A stretch of 64,000 nt of DNA from positions 124,001-188,000 of the forward strand of contig CAKJVC010000107.1 in the NCBI GenBank assembly GCA_918026815.1. The letters run 5' to 3'. The stretch is from Chalara sp. BL73. Its lineage: Eukaryota > Ascomycota > Leotiomycetes > Helotiales. The notes beneath the pieces were generated by a model that worked only from the letters and a program-made list of their open reading frames with translations, had not been told where the DNA came from and searched no databases. A program made the position numbers and the translations under genes. Below are positions 11,812 through 24,167 of this stretch, piece after piece. How positions within the stretch are numbered: position 1 is the first letter of the stretch; every line of letters begins with the position of its first letter.

Positions 11812-13402
11812 TCACAATTTAGCTTTCACTACTTGCGACGCAGCTGGAGATATCAATGGATCGTAGGCTTGAACTGCAAGGACATCTGAAGGCACAGGCG
11901 AAATGTGCGAGCTCACGGCCTTGGAGTCGACTAGAGACTCGTCCAACTCTGCAATTGACGAACACCCAATAAGTCTCATGTTCATTTCCATCTCATCTTT
12001 CAAGAGCTGCATAGCTCGATCGACGCCAGGAAGCCCGTAAGTGCTCATGGCAAATAAGAATGGCCGCCCGATTCCGACACCTTTGGCTCCCATGCTAACA
12101 GCCTTGATGATGTCGGTGGCACGGCGAACTCCTCCATCAACGTAAACCTCGATCCGATCTTGCCAACCTCGCTCCCGCAAGGCTGGCATGACCTCTGCCA
12201 GTATTTCGATGCCTGAGCGAGACGTGTCAAGCTGACGGCCGCCGTGATTCGATAGAACGACGCCATGGACGCCGTATTCGACAGCTTTTATTACATCCTC
12301 GACCCTTTGAACACCCTTCAAGATGATTGGCAGCTTGGTGACGGATAGAAACCAAGGGATGCCTTTCCAGCTGAGTCCGGGATCAATGAAAGAAGAGATG
12401 GCGCGAGCCGCGCCCTGCGATCGGTCGACAGTATCGCTCTCCTGGACGTCTGATCCTGCATCGGAGAACTTCGAGCGCATGTCCTTTTCTCTGCGGCCGA
12501 GTTGAGGCGCGTCTACGGTAACGAAAAGGCCCTTGCAACCATGGTCCTCGGCCTTCTTGATAATACCCTGAGTGATCTTTCGATCCTTGTGAACATAGAG
12601 TTGAAGCCATTGGACTTGGTTGCCCTCCTTAGCGCCTACAATTTCTTCGAAGGAACAGCTTGCTAGCGTTGGTATCATCTGGACCACGTTGTGTTTTTTT
12701 GCACTTCTTGTCAGGATCACTTCTCCCTCAGGATGGCCTAGCTTTCCAAGTGCCGTTGCCGTAACATAGAATGGTATGTCAACCTTGGTTCCAAGCATGG
12801 TAGTACTGAGATCCACTTTCTCTACGTCAATCAGCACTTTGGGACGGAACCAAATTCTGTGAAAGGCTGAGTGATTCTCACGCATCGTCTTAATATGAGT
12901 CAGCAATATCCTTATATATTATAGATAAAACGTACGATTTCATCATCTGCTCCGCTGGAGTAGTAGGCCCAGGCGGTTTTCTTCATCACCGTCCTTGCCA
13001 CAGATTCAAAGTCCATGAGATTGTAGCATTGCTCTAGCAAGGGCATGGCTTGAATCCTTTTTTGCCTCTCAATCTCGAGAAGATCTTCGACGACAACTTC
13101 ATTTTCCACAGATCCCATATCGACTGGCCCAAGAAATTTACTGGCATCGAGGTATTTGTCGAGGGTGTCTGGCGGGTGGATAGGATCGAATTCCTTGGTT
13201 GCGTCTTTGCCACCATACTTCAGGATGATTTTGGCTCCTCCCGGATGCTCTGCTAGCAGTTAGGACTGTTTCTTAAGACCCCCGAATGAATATAGTATAT
13301 ACCTGGAAGGAATTCCGTCACATCATAGCACTTTCCATGCACGATAACCCAGCAGGAGTCCCTCGAGTTATGACTCTTGATCTCATCGCCTGAAAGTACC
13401 AT
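11812..13402 (-). CDS. FMN-dependent alpha-hydroxyacid dehydrogenase with cytochrome b5 domain (L-lactate dehydrogenase/cytochrome b2 type)
   Basis: Three exons (13402-13303, 13252-12936, 12888-11812) with 50- and 47-bp introns encode 497 residues. The N-terminus is a cytochrome b5 heme domain with HPGG at residues 36-39 and a second candidate heme His in FDPIHPP. Residues from about 100 onward form the FMN TIM barrel: SSGADDE, TMRENHSAFHRIWF, and SNHGGRQLD with the catalytic His at about 354, then a DGGVRR phosphate-binding loop. The family oxidises L-2-hydroxyacids such as lactate or mandelate and passes electrons through heme to cytochrome c. The protein lacks the long mitochondrial presequence of yeast Cyb2, so it may be cytosolic or act on another hydroxyacid. 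It lies between the regulator and an SDR gene in the possible cluster. Confidence 0.92.
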
Positions 13403-14131
13403 CTCGAGCAAGACAAGCAATTTTGCAAAAATGAAGAGATATCTATGGTTATCTGTGGTTATCTGTGGTTATCTATGGGTATCTATGGTTGTCTATGGTT
13501 GTCTATTGTTGAAATGGAGAGTTCGCAAAAATAGAAAACCTAGGCAGATGGTATCTTAATTGTGTGGGGAGCACAATATTCGTTGACCGTTATCAATATT
13601 TATCATAACATAGACTCAGCGGCTCTTACCTGTAGCATCCATCGGGTACTAAAACGCTTCCCAAGGTAAGTAGGTAAGCCCTTTGCGCTATTGCACATAA
13701 TAGTATTTCCACCATTTCCACCCATGCCCGGCATCTACAGGCCCCTCGGCACGCTGGGGCGGCAATGAAGATCGTCATTCACGTTAGACTATGCACGGTG
13801 TTCTTAATCCGTGCATGCTGTTTTATCAAGTTCAATTGCCGAATACCGCGCACCCATCTCATCTCTTGGAATGTGTGGTTCGGCTTCTTCGAATTTCCGG
13901 GGTGATGAACTTTCGCTACGGGTCCTAGCACTAGTGCAATTCGCTCGGCGTCTTATGAGGATTGTGGGGAACGACACATCGCTTCCGTCTTTGCATTTAC
14001 GTGCCCTGGCCTGCAAGGTACGGTGCCTCAATTTACAATTTCTTACATTACATTGTACCGGATTCGCTAGGAATGGACCCTTATTGTTTATTTATAAGCA
14101 AAGGCTCGGATAATGCTTGCCGTTCTCCACC
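13403..14131. other. Intergenic region with an 11-bp tandem repeat
   Basis: Upstream region of the flavocytochrome gene, 730 bp. Just upstream of the start (about 13441-13510) are six to seven imperfect copies of an ATCTGTGGTT-type unit, which might act as a repeated promoter element or be plain slippage. Short open stretches at 13800-14110 are mostly in the 3' flank of the SDR gene and resemble nothing known. Confidence 0.55.
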
Positions 14132-15028
14132 CTATTTCCCCACAAATCCGCCATCAACGACAACCGTCGTGCCTGTGACAAAGTCACTCGCCGCACTCGC
14201 CAGGAAGATTACCGCACCCACCAAATCATCGGGTTGGCCCCATCTTGCAGCAGGGACCCTCGTCATCAGGTACTCCGAGTATGTCGGGTCTGCGGCGTAC
14301 TTGTCTGTCATGGGCGTTCTCATAAATCTACAAGCTTTAGCACGTTTTCTCCTGTCCCGTGGCTTTTTTCGTGTGTTTACCCTGGTGCAATGCCGTTTAC
14401 CTGTATGCCTTTGCCTGCCCACTCGTTGCTGAAGGCTTTGGTCATCTGCACAACCCCGCCTTTTGTCGTGGCGTAGACGCTCGTGTTTATGTTTGCCTGG
14501 AAAGACGTGACTGATGCAATGTTGATGATTTTGCCTGGGCGGCCCAGTTGGATCAGGCGACGACCAACCTCTTGCGCTGAGATGTAGACGGCCCTCAAAT
14601 TGATGTCAAAAAGCTGGAAAGTGTTAGTCGCTTGTATCTTGCTCTTCTGCATTAGGTAATTAAGGGTAGCCGACCAGGTCTATGTCTTCGTCTTTCGCAT
14701 CCTCGCATTTATCGCGGCGGATGACGCCTGCGCAGTTGAGCAGGATGTCGGGGGTGAAGCCCTTCTCCCATATCGAAGCATAGCAACGACGTAGGTCTTT
14801 GGCGTTTGCGAGGTCGCAATAAAATGTTGTTACTTTTGATCCAACCCCTTCAAGTGCTTCTTCGAGTTTGGCAGAGCTGGGGTCTCCAGGCAGTTCGATG
14901 GAGACAATGCTCGCACCAGCTTTTGCTAGTGCGACCGTCATGGCACTTCCAAGCCCGCCAGTGCCACCCGTGACAAAAACAGTCTTGCCCTCCAGGGAAA
15001 ACAGTTTCGTGAGGTATGCTGATGCCAT
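14132..15028 (-). CDS. Short-chain dehydrogenase/reductase (SDR), classical type
   Basis: Three exons (15028-14675, 14613-14381, 14327-14132) encode 260 residues, the normal length for classical SDRs. TGGTGGLG at residues 20-27 is the nucleotide-binding loop. NCAG is present, the catalytic Ser is at about 152-153, and YATTK places Tyr165 and Lys169. The C-terminus has DLVGAVIFLASAASDFVTG, typical of the gluconate or ketogluconate dehydrogenase branch. An NAD(P)-dependent sugar-acid or alcohol oxidoreductase fits, but the substrate is unknown. The first intron starts GTCGGC, a weak donor, and has a CTAAC branch site just before its CAG end. The gene is divergent from the DUF3237 gene with about 480 bp between them, suggesting a shared promoter. 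Confidence 0.9.
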
Positions 15029-15508
15029 TTGGAGATATGTTCAACCGAAGAAGAAGTGCAGCTTCAGATTAGAGAGCCAGTTTCGTGCGCTGCGCTAGGT
15101 CAGCGTGTTAATATGTTGATAATAACCAATGCCCCGGAGTTCGAGAGCCGTTGCCGTGATGCTATTGATTGACATTTGTCTTCGGTTTCTTGTTGATTCA
15201 CTCGGCTTAGAATGCTGCGTCGAGGGAAGTTGGGTGCCGAACAGGCATCATGTGTGAAAGCTTAACCGGGAGTCACCGAGCCTCGTGGCATAGCTACCAG
15301 CCTCGCGTTGACCTCGCCATCCTATGAAAGCGTCATGACAATATATTTACGACCCCCTTATCGGCCCCAGAACAACAGACTTCAATTCTCAAGCTGGCTC
15401 ACTTTGCCCGCATAACTCGTTCACCTAATTCGCATATCATCTTTGAATATCTTTCCGCTCACCTCACTCAAGTCACTTTTCTCAAGTATCTCATAGCAAT
15501 CAATTGAG
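15029..15508. promoter_or_regulatory. Divergent promoter region between SDR and DUF3237 genes
   Basis: The 480 bp separate two start codons pointing away from each other, so both core promoters must lie here. A pyrimidine-rich stretch with several TCACTCAAG-type pieces precedes the plus-strand start. I see no unambiguous operator; a binding site of the neighbouring Zn2Cys6 regulator would be expected here if the cluster is co-regulated. Confidence 0.5.
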
Positions 15509-16067
15509 ATGGCACCAAGACTTGAGAAGGTGTTTACCATGAGAGGCTACATGGACAAAGCCAATAGCCATGACCTTAAGTCGATCAAGGCCGGCCCAAC
15601 AAGAATCATGGTCCCAATGGACCGTGGCTACATTGAAGGCTCAGGACTGAAAGCAGAGCTCACCCCTGGAGGCGGAGATTGGATTTTAGTACGCGCAGAT
15701 TAATAGTCGTCCATGGCTGAAAATGCTTACATTTCAATCGTAACAGCTCGACACATCGCTCAATATTGCGCACCTTGACGTTCGAACCCAAGCCCGCACC
15801 CCAGACGGCGACAGCCTCTACATCCACTACAGTGGTGTCCTCAAGATCGATGATGCGGCCGCCAAGGTTCTAGCGTGGGCAAAGGATGCAAAGACGACCA
15901 ACTTTGGCGAACATTACTGGTACTCCAGCCCCATTATTGAGACCAGCAGCGAGAAGTTTAAGTGGGTTGAGACGACGATCTTTGTAGGCGAGGGCCGCTT
16001 TATTGTTGAGGATAATGGGGCATCAGAAGCTGTGGAATATGAAATTTACAAGGTGGTTAACAGCTGA
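15509..16067 (+). CDS. DUF3237 (UPF0311) family protein
   Basis: Two exons, 15509-15688 and 15747-16067, with a 58-bp intron, encode 166 residues. The sequence has the DUF3237 pattern: a short beta-rich protein with a GPTRIMVPMDRGYIEG segment, a GGGDW turn, a SLYIHYSGVL strand, and a FGEHYWYSSPIIET segment near the C-terminus. The family is small, cytosolic and of unknown biochemical role, and is often found beside catabolic genes in bacteria and fungi. There is no signal peptide. Its divergent pairing with the SDR suggests a shared pathway. The family call rests on recognition of the overall pattern. Confidence 0.8.
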
Positions 16068-17054
16068 TTGCTTTCTTCGATAACACTGTTGGATTTTGGT
16101 GCTTCAGGTCCGCTTAGGACCCTGATCCTGGCTTCCCACTGAGGTCGGGCGATGAACCTCATTCTGGCCGGGCGTCTTCCTTTGAACTCGGGCGTGATAG
16201 GCAGTAGTAGGCAGCAGCTTTTGGTCGTGGTATGAACAGTAGTTTTATTTATATATTGGCCCTTGTGGCCCTATCTTTCAATTGAACAGTTGTTCCGCCC
16301 TGAATTCTGATGCCACCGTAGCCACTCTTTCAACAAACATAGTATAGTCTTACAATGGCATTTAATGGAATGTTAAAACGTCACAATAGTGAATGCAGTA
16401 CTCATTGGACTTAAAACTCCAACTGTTACTGCCTTGAGTTTTGAATTCCACGTAGTTTGGGCTGGCAAAGAGCTACAATGAATAGAGCTGGTTATAAGCC
16501 CTGCATCAAAGGTATGTTGGAATATTGTGTATTTTTCTGATACATATCCCTACGCGCCGCCGCTATTAAGAATAATTTGGGTTGAACGATTGGTAGCTAA
16601 GAATACTGTATGATGTTTATCGATATTGGGCAGATGATCCGTCTTTGTTTATTCCCAGATAAGCTAACTTATAAGAGTTATTATAGAAAACCTTCCATTA
16701 GTGAACCTTGCTGTTTTCGGTTTCTTGAAGACTTTACCTCGCATGTCACTTGGCAGACGCATTAAGCACGGTACTATTCTACCTATATTTTGCAAGTTTG
16801 ATGTTAGATGCCCAGTCACTTTAAATCTTTCGATAATATATATCCAGTTGGTTGTATATAGACGTGTCTACAAAATACAATGTTATTTCTGTATTCTCCC
16901 ACGCTTAAGCATGACTAAACACTACCTCCATTCCACTTTCCGAAATTTTCCCCTCAATCTGACTTTGATGGCCTACTAATAGTAGTCCCTCCACAGTTTA
17001 GTTAAGTTCGACCACCGTTGGACGGCCAATTGCCCATCAGATCTGATGACGAGA
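16068..17054. other. Convergent intergenic region, no gene seen
   Basis: Nearly 1 kb between the 3' ends of the DUF3237 gene and the MFS permease gene. It is mildly AT-rich with a short open stretch at 16701-16979 that resembles no family and has no coding bias I can see. No repeat or RNA gene was recognised. Confidence 0.6.
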
Positions 17055-18984
17055 TTATGTTGTATACTCAGCATGAGTAGCTTTCTCATCATCCTTGCCA
17101 GCTCGTATCGCCTCATCTAATTTCTCTTTCTCTTCTTCCGTGATATTAGTTAGGTGGACGGCAACCTCGTCGCCGAACTGCTCGCCTATCTCCTCAAGAG
17201 ACAGACCTTTCGTTTCTGGGAAGAAATACCAGACTAGTGGAATATTGATGGCAGTGAGAACAATGAACAGGAGGTAGTATTTCCACCCAACCTGGGCAAA
17301 GGCTGTTGGCGCTGCCTCCAGGTAGGCAATTGTAGACAAGAACAGGATCGACAAGGAAAATGCCACGCCACGGGAGCGAATATGAGTGGGGAAGATTTCG
17401 GAAACATAAACGAAAGTGCTTGCGTCGACACAGCAGCCATAGCTATTGGTGATTAGTCAGTAAAAGTTCCTTGTGGTCATAAAACTCAGAGGTAACTTAC
17501 AAAGTAATGTACAAGAACAAGATAAAAACACCAGCGCTTAGCCCGTTTGAGTTATTTGTACCGATGTATGTTGCGCTGAGTGCTGCTTCGATGATGAGAC
17601 ACACTAGACAACCAGTGAAGCCAATAACTGTTTACCTGTTAGTTCGACTGTACTAAGGTTGGCTCTCAGGTCAAGGCTTACGAAGTAATTTGACTCGTCC
17701 TACACGATCAATAAGGAGCGAATTGATGAAATTTCCGATACAGGCAACAGTTACATACGCTGCTGCCAAAAGCAATGGAATGCTACCTTTGAATCCAAGG
17801 CCTTGGTACAACAGGACACTGTAATCTGCGGTCGAAGTTAACACATGTTCTCATATATATATGAGACTGGAGAGGTACTTACTGTAAACGACGAGAATTC
17901 CGGTAGACTCTGCACCAAACATTGTCAAAAACGCGCACAACATGCGCTTTCGATATGACGGCTTCGTAAAGAGGGTCATGAGGGTTTCATTGGCGGACAT
18001 TCGCTCATCGATTAACGTTTGAGTTTGCATCTGATAGAATTCTTCCCTGGCGAATGAAGTTGTTGAAGAATCTGACTCGTGGCCAACGGCGTGGAGCTTC
18101 GACAAGATTTTCCAAGCATCCTCCTGGCGCTTTTGGACAAGAACTAACGTCGATCAATTAGCGACAAGGACCACTCCTCATATTTTCTAAAACTTACGCC
18201 ATCGTGGGGACTCCGGTAGCCATGGAGTCAATATTAACATGGCGAGAGGCCATAGAATTTGTAAACAAAGTGGGAAACGCCACTGAAATTCTTCATTAGA
18301 GGCAAAATAACTGGCATAGCCAACCCAGGCGGCCAAAGAATAACCAGCAACGAGCACAACACCTGATGATGTTAGTTCCGTGCTCAATAGTCTCAAGATT
18401 AACCATCTTACCGTGCTGCGATACCAAGAATCCACGGGTTCCAGGTGGTGCAATCTCAGACTGAAATAGAGGCACTAGAACCACCAAGATGCCTAGCCGT
18501 TTCTCATTAGAACCTGTAGCAGTAGAGCTCTAGGAGGTTGTCTCACCAACTGCGAAGCCGCCAAGGAATCGACCGATCAAAAACATGACAATGTGGACCG
18601 CGCCACCTTGAAAGGCGCCGCCGATAATGGCAATTGGTGTCGCGACCAGCAAAGTTTTCTTGCGACCTAGATAATCACATGCCCATCCAACAAAAATGGC
18701 CCCGAGGAAACCGCCTCCGGAGAAGCAGGCATTCATAGCTCCAATGATGCCATTTGTATAATCATAAAGATGGACGTCGGAGGGGTCCTGGGTGAGGCCA
18801 AAGTATTTGAAGAAGCCTGGTTGTCCAAGAGTGGTGGACACAATGCTGAACGTATAGCCATAGGTCAAACTTCCCAGGCAAAGGGCTAAGACGATCTTTT
18901 TATTGTCAGCCAAAAGACACCCACTTTTGGATATACACTCACAGCGAGGTTGAAGAACGTAGTCTTCTGCGTAACTCCTTTCAT
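17055..18984 (-). CDS. MFS sugar transporter (hexose/lactose-permease-like)
   Basis: Eight exons on the minus strand (18984-18943, 18895-18547, 18492-18412, 18362-18198, 18143-17883, 17825-17682, 17627-17501, 17442-17055) sum to 518 residues with all frames kept. Sugar-porter signatures are present: GWACDYLGRKK after TM2, RFLGGFAVG, PESPRW at the end of the first six helices, the loop-8 motif DRVGR, and PETKGLSLEEIGEQFGDE after TM12. It is predicted to be a 12-helix plasma-membrane H+ symporter for a sugar or sugar acid. Introns are 47-58 bp; the first ends in AAG with a CTGAC branch site. Exon 1 encodes only 14 residues. Its place beside oxidoreductases and a regulator suggests it imports the cluster's substrate. 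Confidence 0.92.
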
Positions 18985-19671
18985 TATCTTGGTACGATTT
19001 GAAGTTCTCTCTGTTTACTGTAGGGATGTTTTTTCTCCCTCTTCGGAGGCTTGATGTTGCAAAGGTTGTCTATTTCGGAAGTCTCAAGCCTTAAATTCTA
19101 GGCTGCAACTTGGTGTAGAAACCGAATAACCAGAAAATCTGGGGTTCATATATACTTCTTGGGGCAAAGCGGTATTCGACTCCGCTCATTAGTACCCACA
19201 GAGCAAAAGAATACCTTCTCCGCTTTTGCGGAGAAGGGGTGGGGGAACTTAAAGTTTGGGCGGCGACGCTGCGAACTACGGCGTTGGAGACGGCTATTAA
19301 ATTTCTGGATTGGGGAACGGGGAGAAAAACCTACAAAGGAAGAAGCCGAGCAGTCGCTCTAAAGGCGCTCCAGCAAATCTTTCTCCGTTACGCGACGCAT
19401 TACCTTAAAAAGGGGCTTAGCAATGGAATACTTAATGCCAAGAGTTCCAGCAAAAAGATGAGGTCAGACTTGATGGAAAAGCTTGTCTTTTCTTTGCTGT
19501 AAATTTGTTGGGCGTGGAAAAAGTATCACGTGCATGACTGGGGTTGTGATTGGCTGGAGGATTAGGCTCTGATTGGCTAGAAAAAAGTCATGTCACGTGT
19601 ACGGAGAAAAGTCGGACCGAGAGCTGAGCGCAGCGAAATAAAGGCGCTCGTTAGGTGTAACAATCGAAAAT
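18985..19671. other. Promoter side of the permease gene and unexplained GC-normal strip at the transposon border
   Basis: To about 19150 this is presumably the permease promoter. From 19150 to 19640 there is GC-normal sequence with two overlapping open stretches (19159-19362 and 19239-19502) rich in Arg and Lys that match no family I know. CACGTG-type sites occur at 19529-19534 and 19595-19600. The strip ends in a 35-bp sequence (19637-19671) that recurs at 31570-31604, so part of it may belong to the adjacent Helitron or to another mobile element. Confidence 0.45.
19637..19671 (+). repeat. 35-bp direct repeat, left copy
   Basis: Identical over 35 bases to 31570-31604 (and the tandem copy near 39646-39680), same orientation. 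It contains GGCGCTCGTTAGGTGTAAC. It is followed by a GAAAGCTTGCTTT palindrome-like stretch, whereas the right copy is preceded by AGAAAGC-AA-GCTTTCT (7-bp arms). The pair brackets the Helitron and is either its terminal sequence or part of two related insertions. On the minus strand the repeat contains a CTAA, the CTRR type that ends Helitrons. Confidence 0.6.
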
Positions 19672-21299
19672 AGAAAGCTTGCTTTTTAATTCTATAAATT
19701 ATCACGTATTTATATGGGGGCCAGCCCCCAAACTTTTATATTTCGCTGCGCTTAAAAAACTTTACGGCTTGTATTCGGTCTGTAACTACTTAAAAACTAC
19801 GTTACAAGCTCGAAAACTAAAAAATATTACTATTTTTATTTAGTTTACTAACTTTTTCCGTATATAACTTTGCTAGCTAAATATAGTGTTTCGAGATTTT
19901 TTTGTAATACTTTGCAATTTAATGTATACGTTTTGCACAAAAACGACAAAAAACTCGAATTTAATTTATAGTTTTAGTTTACAAGTAAAAATCGTTAGTT
20001 ATAAACGATTTAATTGTATATACTAAGTGTAAACTTACGAGCAATACAGTTACGAAATACCGAAAATATATTAGTAAAAGCAATACGCCGAAAAAAACGA
20101 GCAAAAAAACTTTTAGCGGCCGAAAAAGCAACAAAAGCAACAAAATTAACAGTTACAGCTGCATTTACAGCCGTAGCAATTATAGCAGTTATAGTTTAAC
20201 TACTTACAAGTTTGTAACGTTAATTATAAATCGAAAAGCAAAAAAAACAATTCGTAAACTTACAAAAACTGTACCGGATTCTTTTATTATTATAATAGCA
20301 ATTAGCACAACTATTTTCGAAATATTTATTTACTGTAACACAAACAGTTTAAACTTTAGCCGGCCGAGTACGAATACAGTATTTATAACTTGTAGCTTTT
20401 TTTTTTTCAACTATATAACTTAATAGCGCTTTTATATTTAAAAAGCGATTTGTATTAGCAAATCGATTTAAGCGCAAAACGAAATTTCGAACAGTTAGTA
20501 TAACAGCTAAAGCAATTATAACAGTAGTAAAATAAGCCGAAAAAACAAGTTTCGGGTTTAATACAGTTAACAATAATAAAATCAATTTAAAAAACACTCG
20601 TAAGCTTATTATAGTTATCGGTTTTTTTATTTTTGTTTTTACTTTCATTTTCATTTTTATATTTATTACTACTAAGCCGAACTTAAGTTGAAACAACAGA
20701 AATAACTGTTTTATTTTTTTATTTTTTTTTAAAATAGTAAAATATAGATTTTGTAAAAGCAAAAAGCATTGCGATAGTATTATTAATTAATTTTAAATAG
20801 TTGTAGTAGTTGTAATAGTAGTTGTAGTAGTTGTAATAGTAGTTGTAGTTGTTGTTGAATAAAAAGAAGTTAAAAAGTTGAAATTATTTTGAAATAGTAA
20901 AACTAAGTAAGTAAGTTACAAACAGTTTTTGCTTTTTACAGTTACAAGTGTTACAAGTTTTACAAATGTATAGCTATAGTAATTGTGTATTTCTACAAGT
21001 AAAATCTAGCTTTCGATTTTTAAAAATAGCTGATTTTTTGTTTATAAACTGCTCAAAGTTAAAAAAGCTTTTAAAAAGCAAACTATTTAAAGTTTTCACC
21101 CGTAAAACCGCAATATATAAAAAGCCGATACAGTGCTTTTTTTGATTTAAGTTTAATACAACTTAAAAAAAAGTTAATTTTTGATTTTTGTGAATTGTAA
21201 TAACGTAAGCAAACCGTAAAAAAAACTGAGTTTATAAGCAAAAAACGCTTTTGTAATTATATGTATAAAAAAAAAGTAATATAAACACGATTCCGGGCG

Positions 21300-23600
21300 G
21301 ACAGTCTAGAAAATCCGAGCCGGTATAAATGTCAAAACGAACAAGCAATACCGAAAATATAGCTGTAAAAAGCGTTGTACTCGTAAACTAAAATATATTA
21401 ATAATAGTTTTTATAAAGCTGTTAACTAAACTACGTTCGGTTTATAAATTAGCTGTAAATATAACACGAGCGTTAATACACACGTAAAGCTTTAAAAACA
21501 AATTATCGGCTTTATTTTCGGTAGTTCGAGCAGTGTTACAGCCGGTATGCCGAGCTGTAATTTTAATAATAAACTGTTGTAATACAGCTAAAAAAGTAAA
21601 GTTCCGTTTTGTAACTTCGTTTTTAGTGTAATAAAGCCGTAAAGCAGTCGCAAAACTTTGAATTTCGAGTGCAAAAAGCGTACTTGTTATACGTGTACAA
21701 AACAGTTTTCAGCTAACAATTAACAACTGGAAAACTCGTAATTTACTTAAAACAGCTCGAAATTTAATTAAAAAATCGTTTTTTTTTATTGCTGTATAAT
21801 TTAAGTTAGCCGAAAAAATCGATTAAAAGCTCGATATAAACACTAGCTTTTAATAGCATAAAACTCGGTTTGAAAAGCCGAAATATATAATAGCTTTTTT
21901 TTTACAAACAGCAATTAAAAAAAATCTTTATATAACAAAACGTTTAGTTTTTCGAAAAAAAGTATACTTAAAAAAAAAATCGCTCGTAAACGATTGTTAA
22001 TCAGTAAAAAAGTTGTTAAATCTATTATAAACTTTTTATTAATAACTAAAAATCGACAATACTAAAACTAATTTTGCAAAACTTGTAAAGTCGATATATT
22101 TATATTCGATTTTTTGCTTTTAACTAAAAGTCGAAACAAGCTATATAAAATTTAGCCGATAATATTGAAAGTTGCAATACTAGTAAAAACACTTCGGAAT
22201 ACCAGATTGCTTTTTCCGGCTTTAATTGCGAGTTTTTAAAAACGAGCACACAATTTTAAAAGTGTAAACGTTTTTCTAAACTCGGCAATATTGTTTACAT
22301 TTAATAATAGTTAAAAAAACATAAACTTGTTTAATACTGCTGCACTAAACTCGTAAACGTACTAAAAAACAATTGTATAGTAAAGCTTTAGCTGTTTTGC
22401 ATTTAAGCTTTCGAGCAAAAAATTACTTGTAACAACTTGTACAGTTTAATTATTATTTTTAAACTGCTTTTATATATTCGAACGTATATTGCAACGACCG
22501 ATATACGCAAACTAGTTATATTGCTAATTAAATAAACATTGACTTAGTTTCGTAGTGTTAACTTGTAAAAAATTATAATTTAAACGCCGGCGAGCTAAAA
22601 ACTTAAATTTATTTAATATAGCATCGTTTTTTTTTTTCGAATTTAGCTTAATATCGCTATTATCGAACTTTGAGTTTTCGTTAAATACCGGGTCGGTATA
22701 ATAGTCCAAAAAATAAAAATGCGCTTATACACAAACCGACAACGCGTCGTTGTAAAACTCGTAAACTCGCTTGTTAACCGAAAATAAATAATTTTATTTT
22801 GTAAACAAATAGTGTAGTATAAGTTTTACTCGGCAATAGTTCGTATACTTAAACGAAGCAAAATAGTTTAAATACTGTAAATAATAGTTAATAACACGAA
22901 ATTTAGCTCGAAACCGGCGTAATTACTTAACTCAATTTTAGCTTTGTAAATACTTAAACAAAAAAAAGTTGACAAGCGCAAAATCAACCGAATTTTAACG
23001 CTGTTTTCGATATCGCCGTAAAGTAAAACACTGTGCGGAAACTTTTTTAAATTCAAAAAATATTAAATCTTTTTGTTACTTTTCCGAACAGTAGTTAAGA
23101 TTTATAATTTGTTAAGTAAATTTTTGCACCGAAAGCTTTAATAAAATATAAAATACTTTTTAAGCAAACTAGTTACGTTTTTCAATTAGTTTATTAAATA
23201 ACCGAAAAACAAAAAACAGCAAAAAAGCGCGGTTATTAATATAAAAAAAAATTTAAGCTTAAAGCTTTGTATATAACACGAAAAACTTTTCGGCTTTAAA
23301 AACGTATTTTTTTAAATAAAACAATACTGCGTAAATTGTAACAAACAGCTAAATATCGGTATTAGCTAACTAGCTTAGTGTAATTACAAGTACTATTTAG
23401 TTTAAAATAGCATAATTTCGAGCCGGAAAAAAAATCAAATTTTTGTAGTTAATATTTTTAGTTATTACAGCAGTGTCGAATAAAAGTTTTGGAAAAAAAA
23501 CCGGCAAATTAAAAAAGCTAACAAGCTTTTTTCGTCCGTAAACAGTAACTTTAAATACAAGTGCTATAGCGTTAAAAGCGATTAATTAAAGCCGTAAATT
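21300..23600 (-). pseudogene. PIF1-type helicase remnant of the Helitron
   Basis: Minus-strand reading shows, in order, a Walker A region that now reads EFRKTFTLLKL at about 22300-22265 (GSGKT in the family; both Gly codons changed by G-to-A), a FNIIG block, a FLVI-D/N-EK Walker B-like block near 22050, and an LLYK-DFF block that corresponds to the family's GDFFQLPP motif. RLT-I-Q then follows. Uninterrupted pieces are at 23056-22868 and 22709-22524, where a Trp-to-stop change and acidic residues (Asp, Glu) read as Asn and Lys are frequent. Confidence 0.75.
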
Positions 23601-24167
23601 GATTTGCAGTGTTTTTTATATTCGTAAACGCAAAAAACGCTGGATTCCGGGCATCTGAAAGTCGTGCTTAATTTGGGTTTTTTGCTGTAATTCGCATATT
23701 TTAGTATTAAGCAAATTTTTTTAGTTTTACAAGCGTAACTGAGTTAAGTTAAAATGCGTTTAAAATCCAAAACAGTTCGTAAAAGTGGCCCGACTCGCGA
23801 GTTTGCTATTCAGAACGATTTTACGTATTTATAAACTCCAGAAATAGCTTAACGACGTGTTGTACAAAAACAGTAAACCGAAAATAAAAATAGTAAGCGA
23901 TAATATAAAAGCAAGCTTAAACACTATTTTATATCTAATTCTGTACTACGATTTCATTATTTGTAAAAAGCTCGTTTCGGCCCGGCAAATAACAGTATAA
24001 GTTATTTTATTGCATATTAGCCGAACTAAACGTAAAAAAAACAAGTGCTGCGTTAAAGCTAAAAAATCGAGCTTAAGCCTGTAAAACATTGCTTTGATTT
24101 TTTCAGAATAAGCGTGTACCGGTTAAACAGCTACTTTAGCGAACAATTTAAAGCAAAATATAATCCG
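23600..24167 (-). pseudogene. Helitron central part (Rep region) after the Copia insertion
   Basis: Read leftwards from 24162 (the CGGAT duplicate preceding it is counted once), the frame resumes from NNPD with LTGTRLF, then FFTFSSANMQ and LPGRNELF. This is the stretch that follows the N-terminal block in intact Helitrons, where the motif is usually F-x-T-x-S-x-A-D-x-x-W. Further left a segment SGHFYELFWI could be the decayed HUH motif of the Rep nuclease, with His read as Tyr. The exact frame continuity over the insertion site is the strongest evidence for one original gene. Confidence 0.72.

Noticed and set aside
12323..12610. Open stretches on both strands inside the flavocytochrome gene
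   Set aside because: Alternative frames of a well-supported coding exon.
19159..19502. Two overlapping plus-strand open stretches with Arg/Lys-rich products
   Set aside because: They overlap in different frames, match no family and lie in an uncertain border strip; not enough for a gene call.
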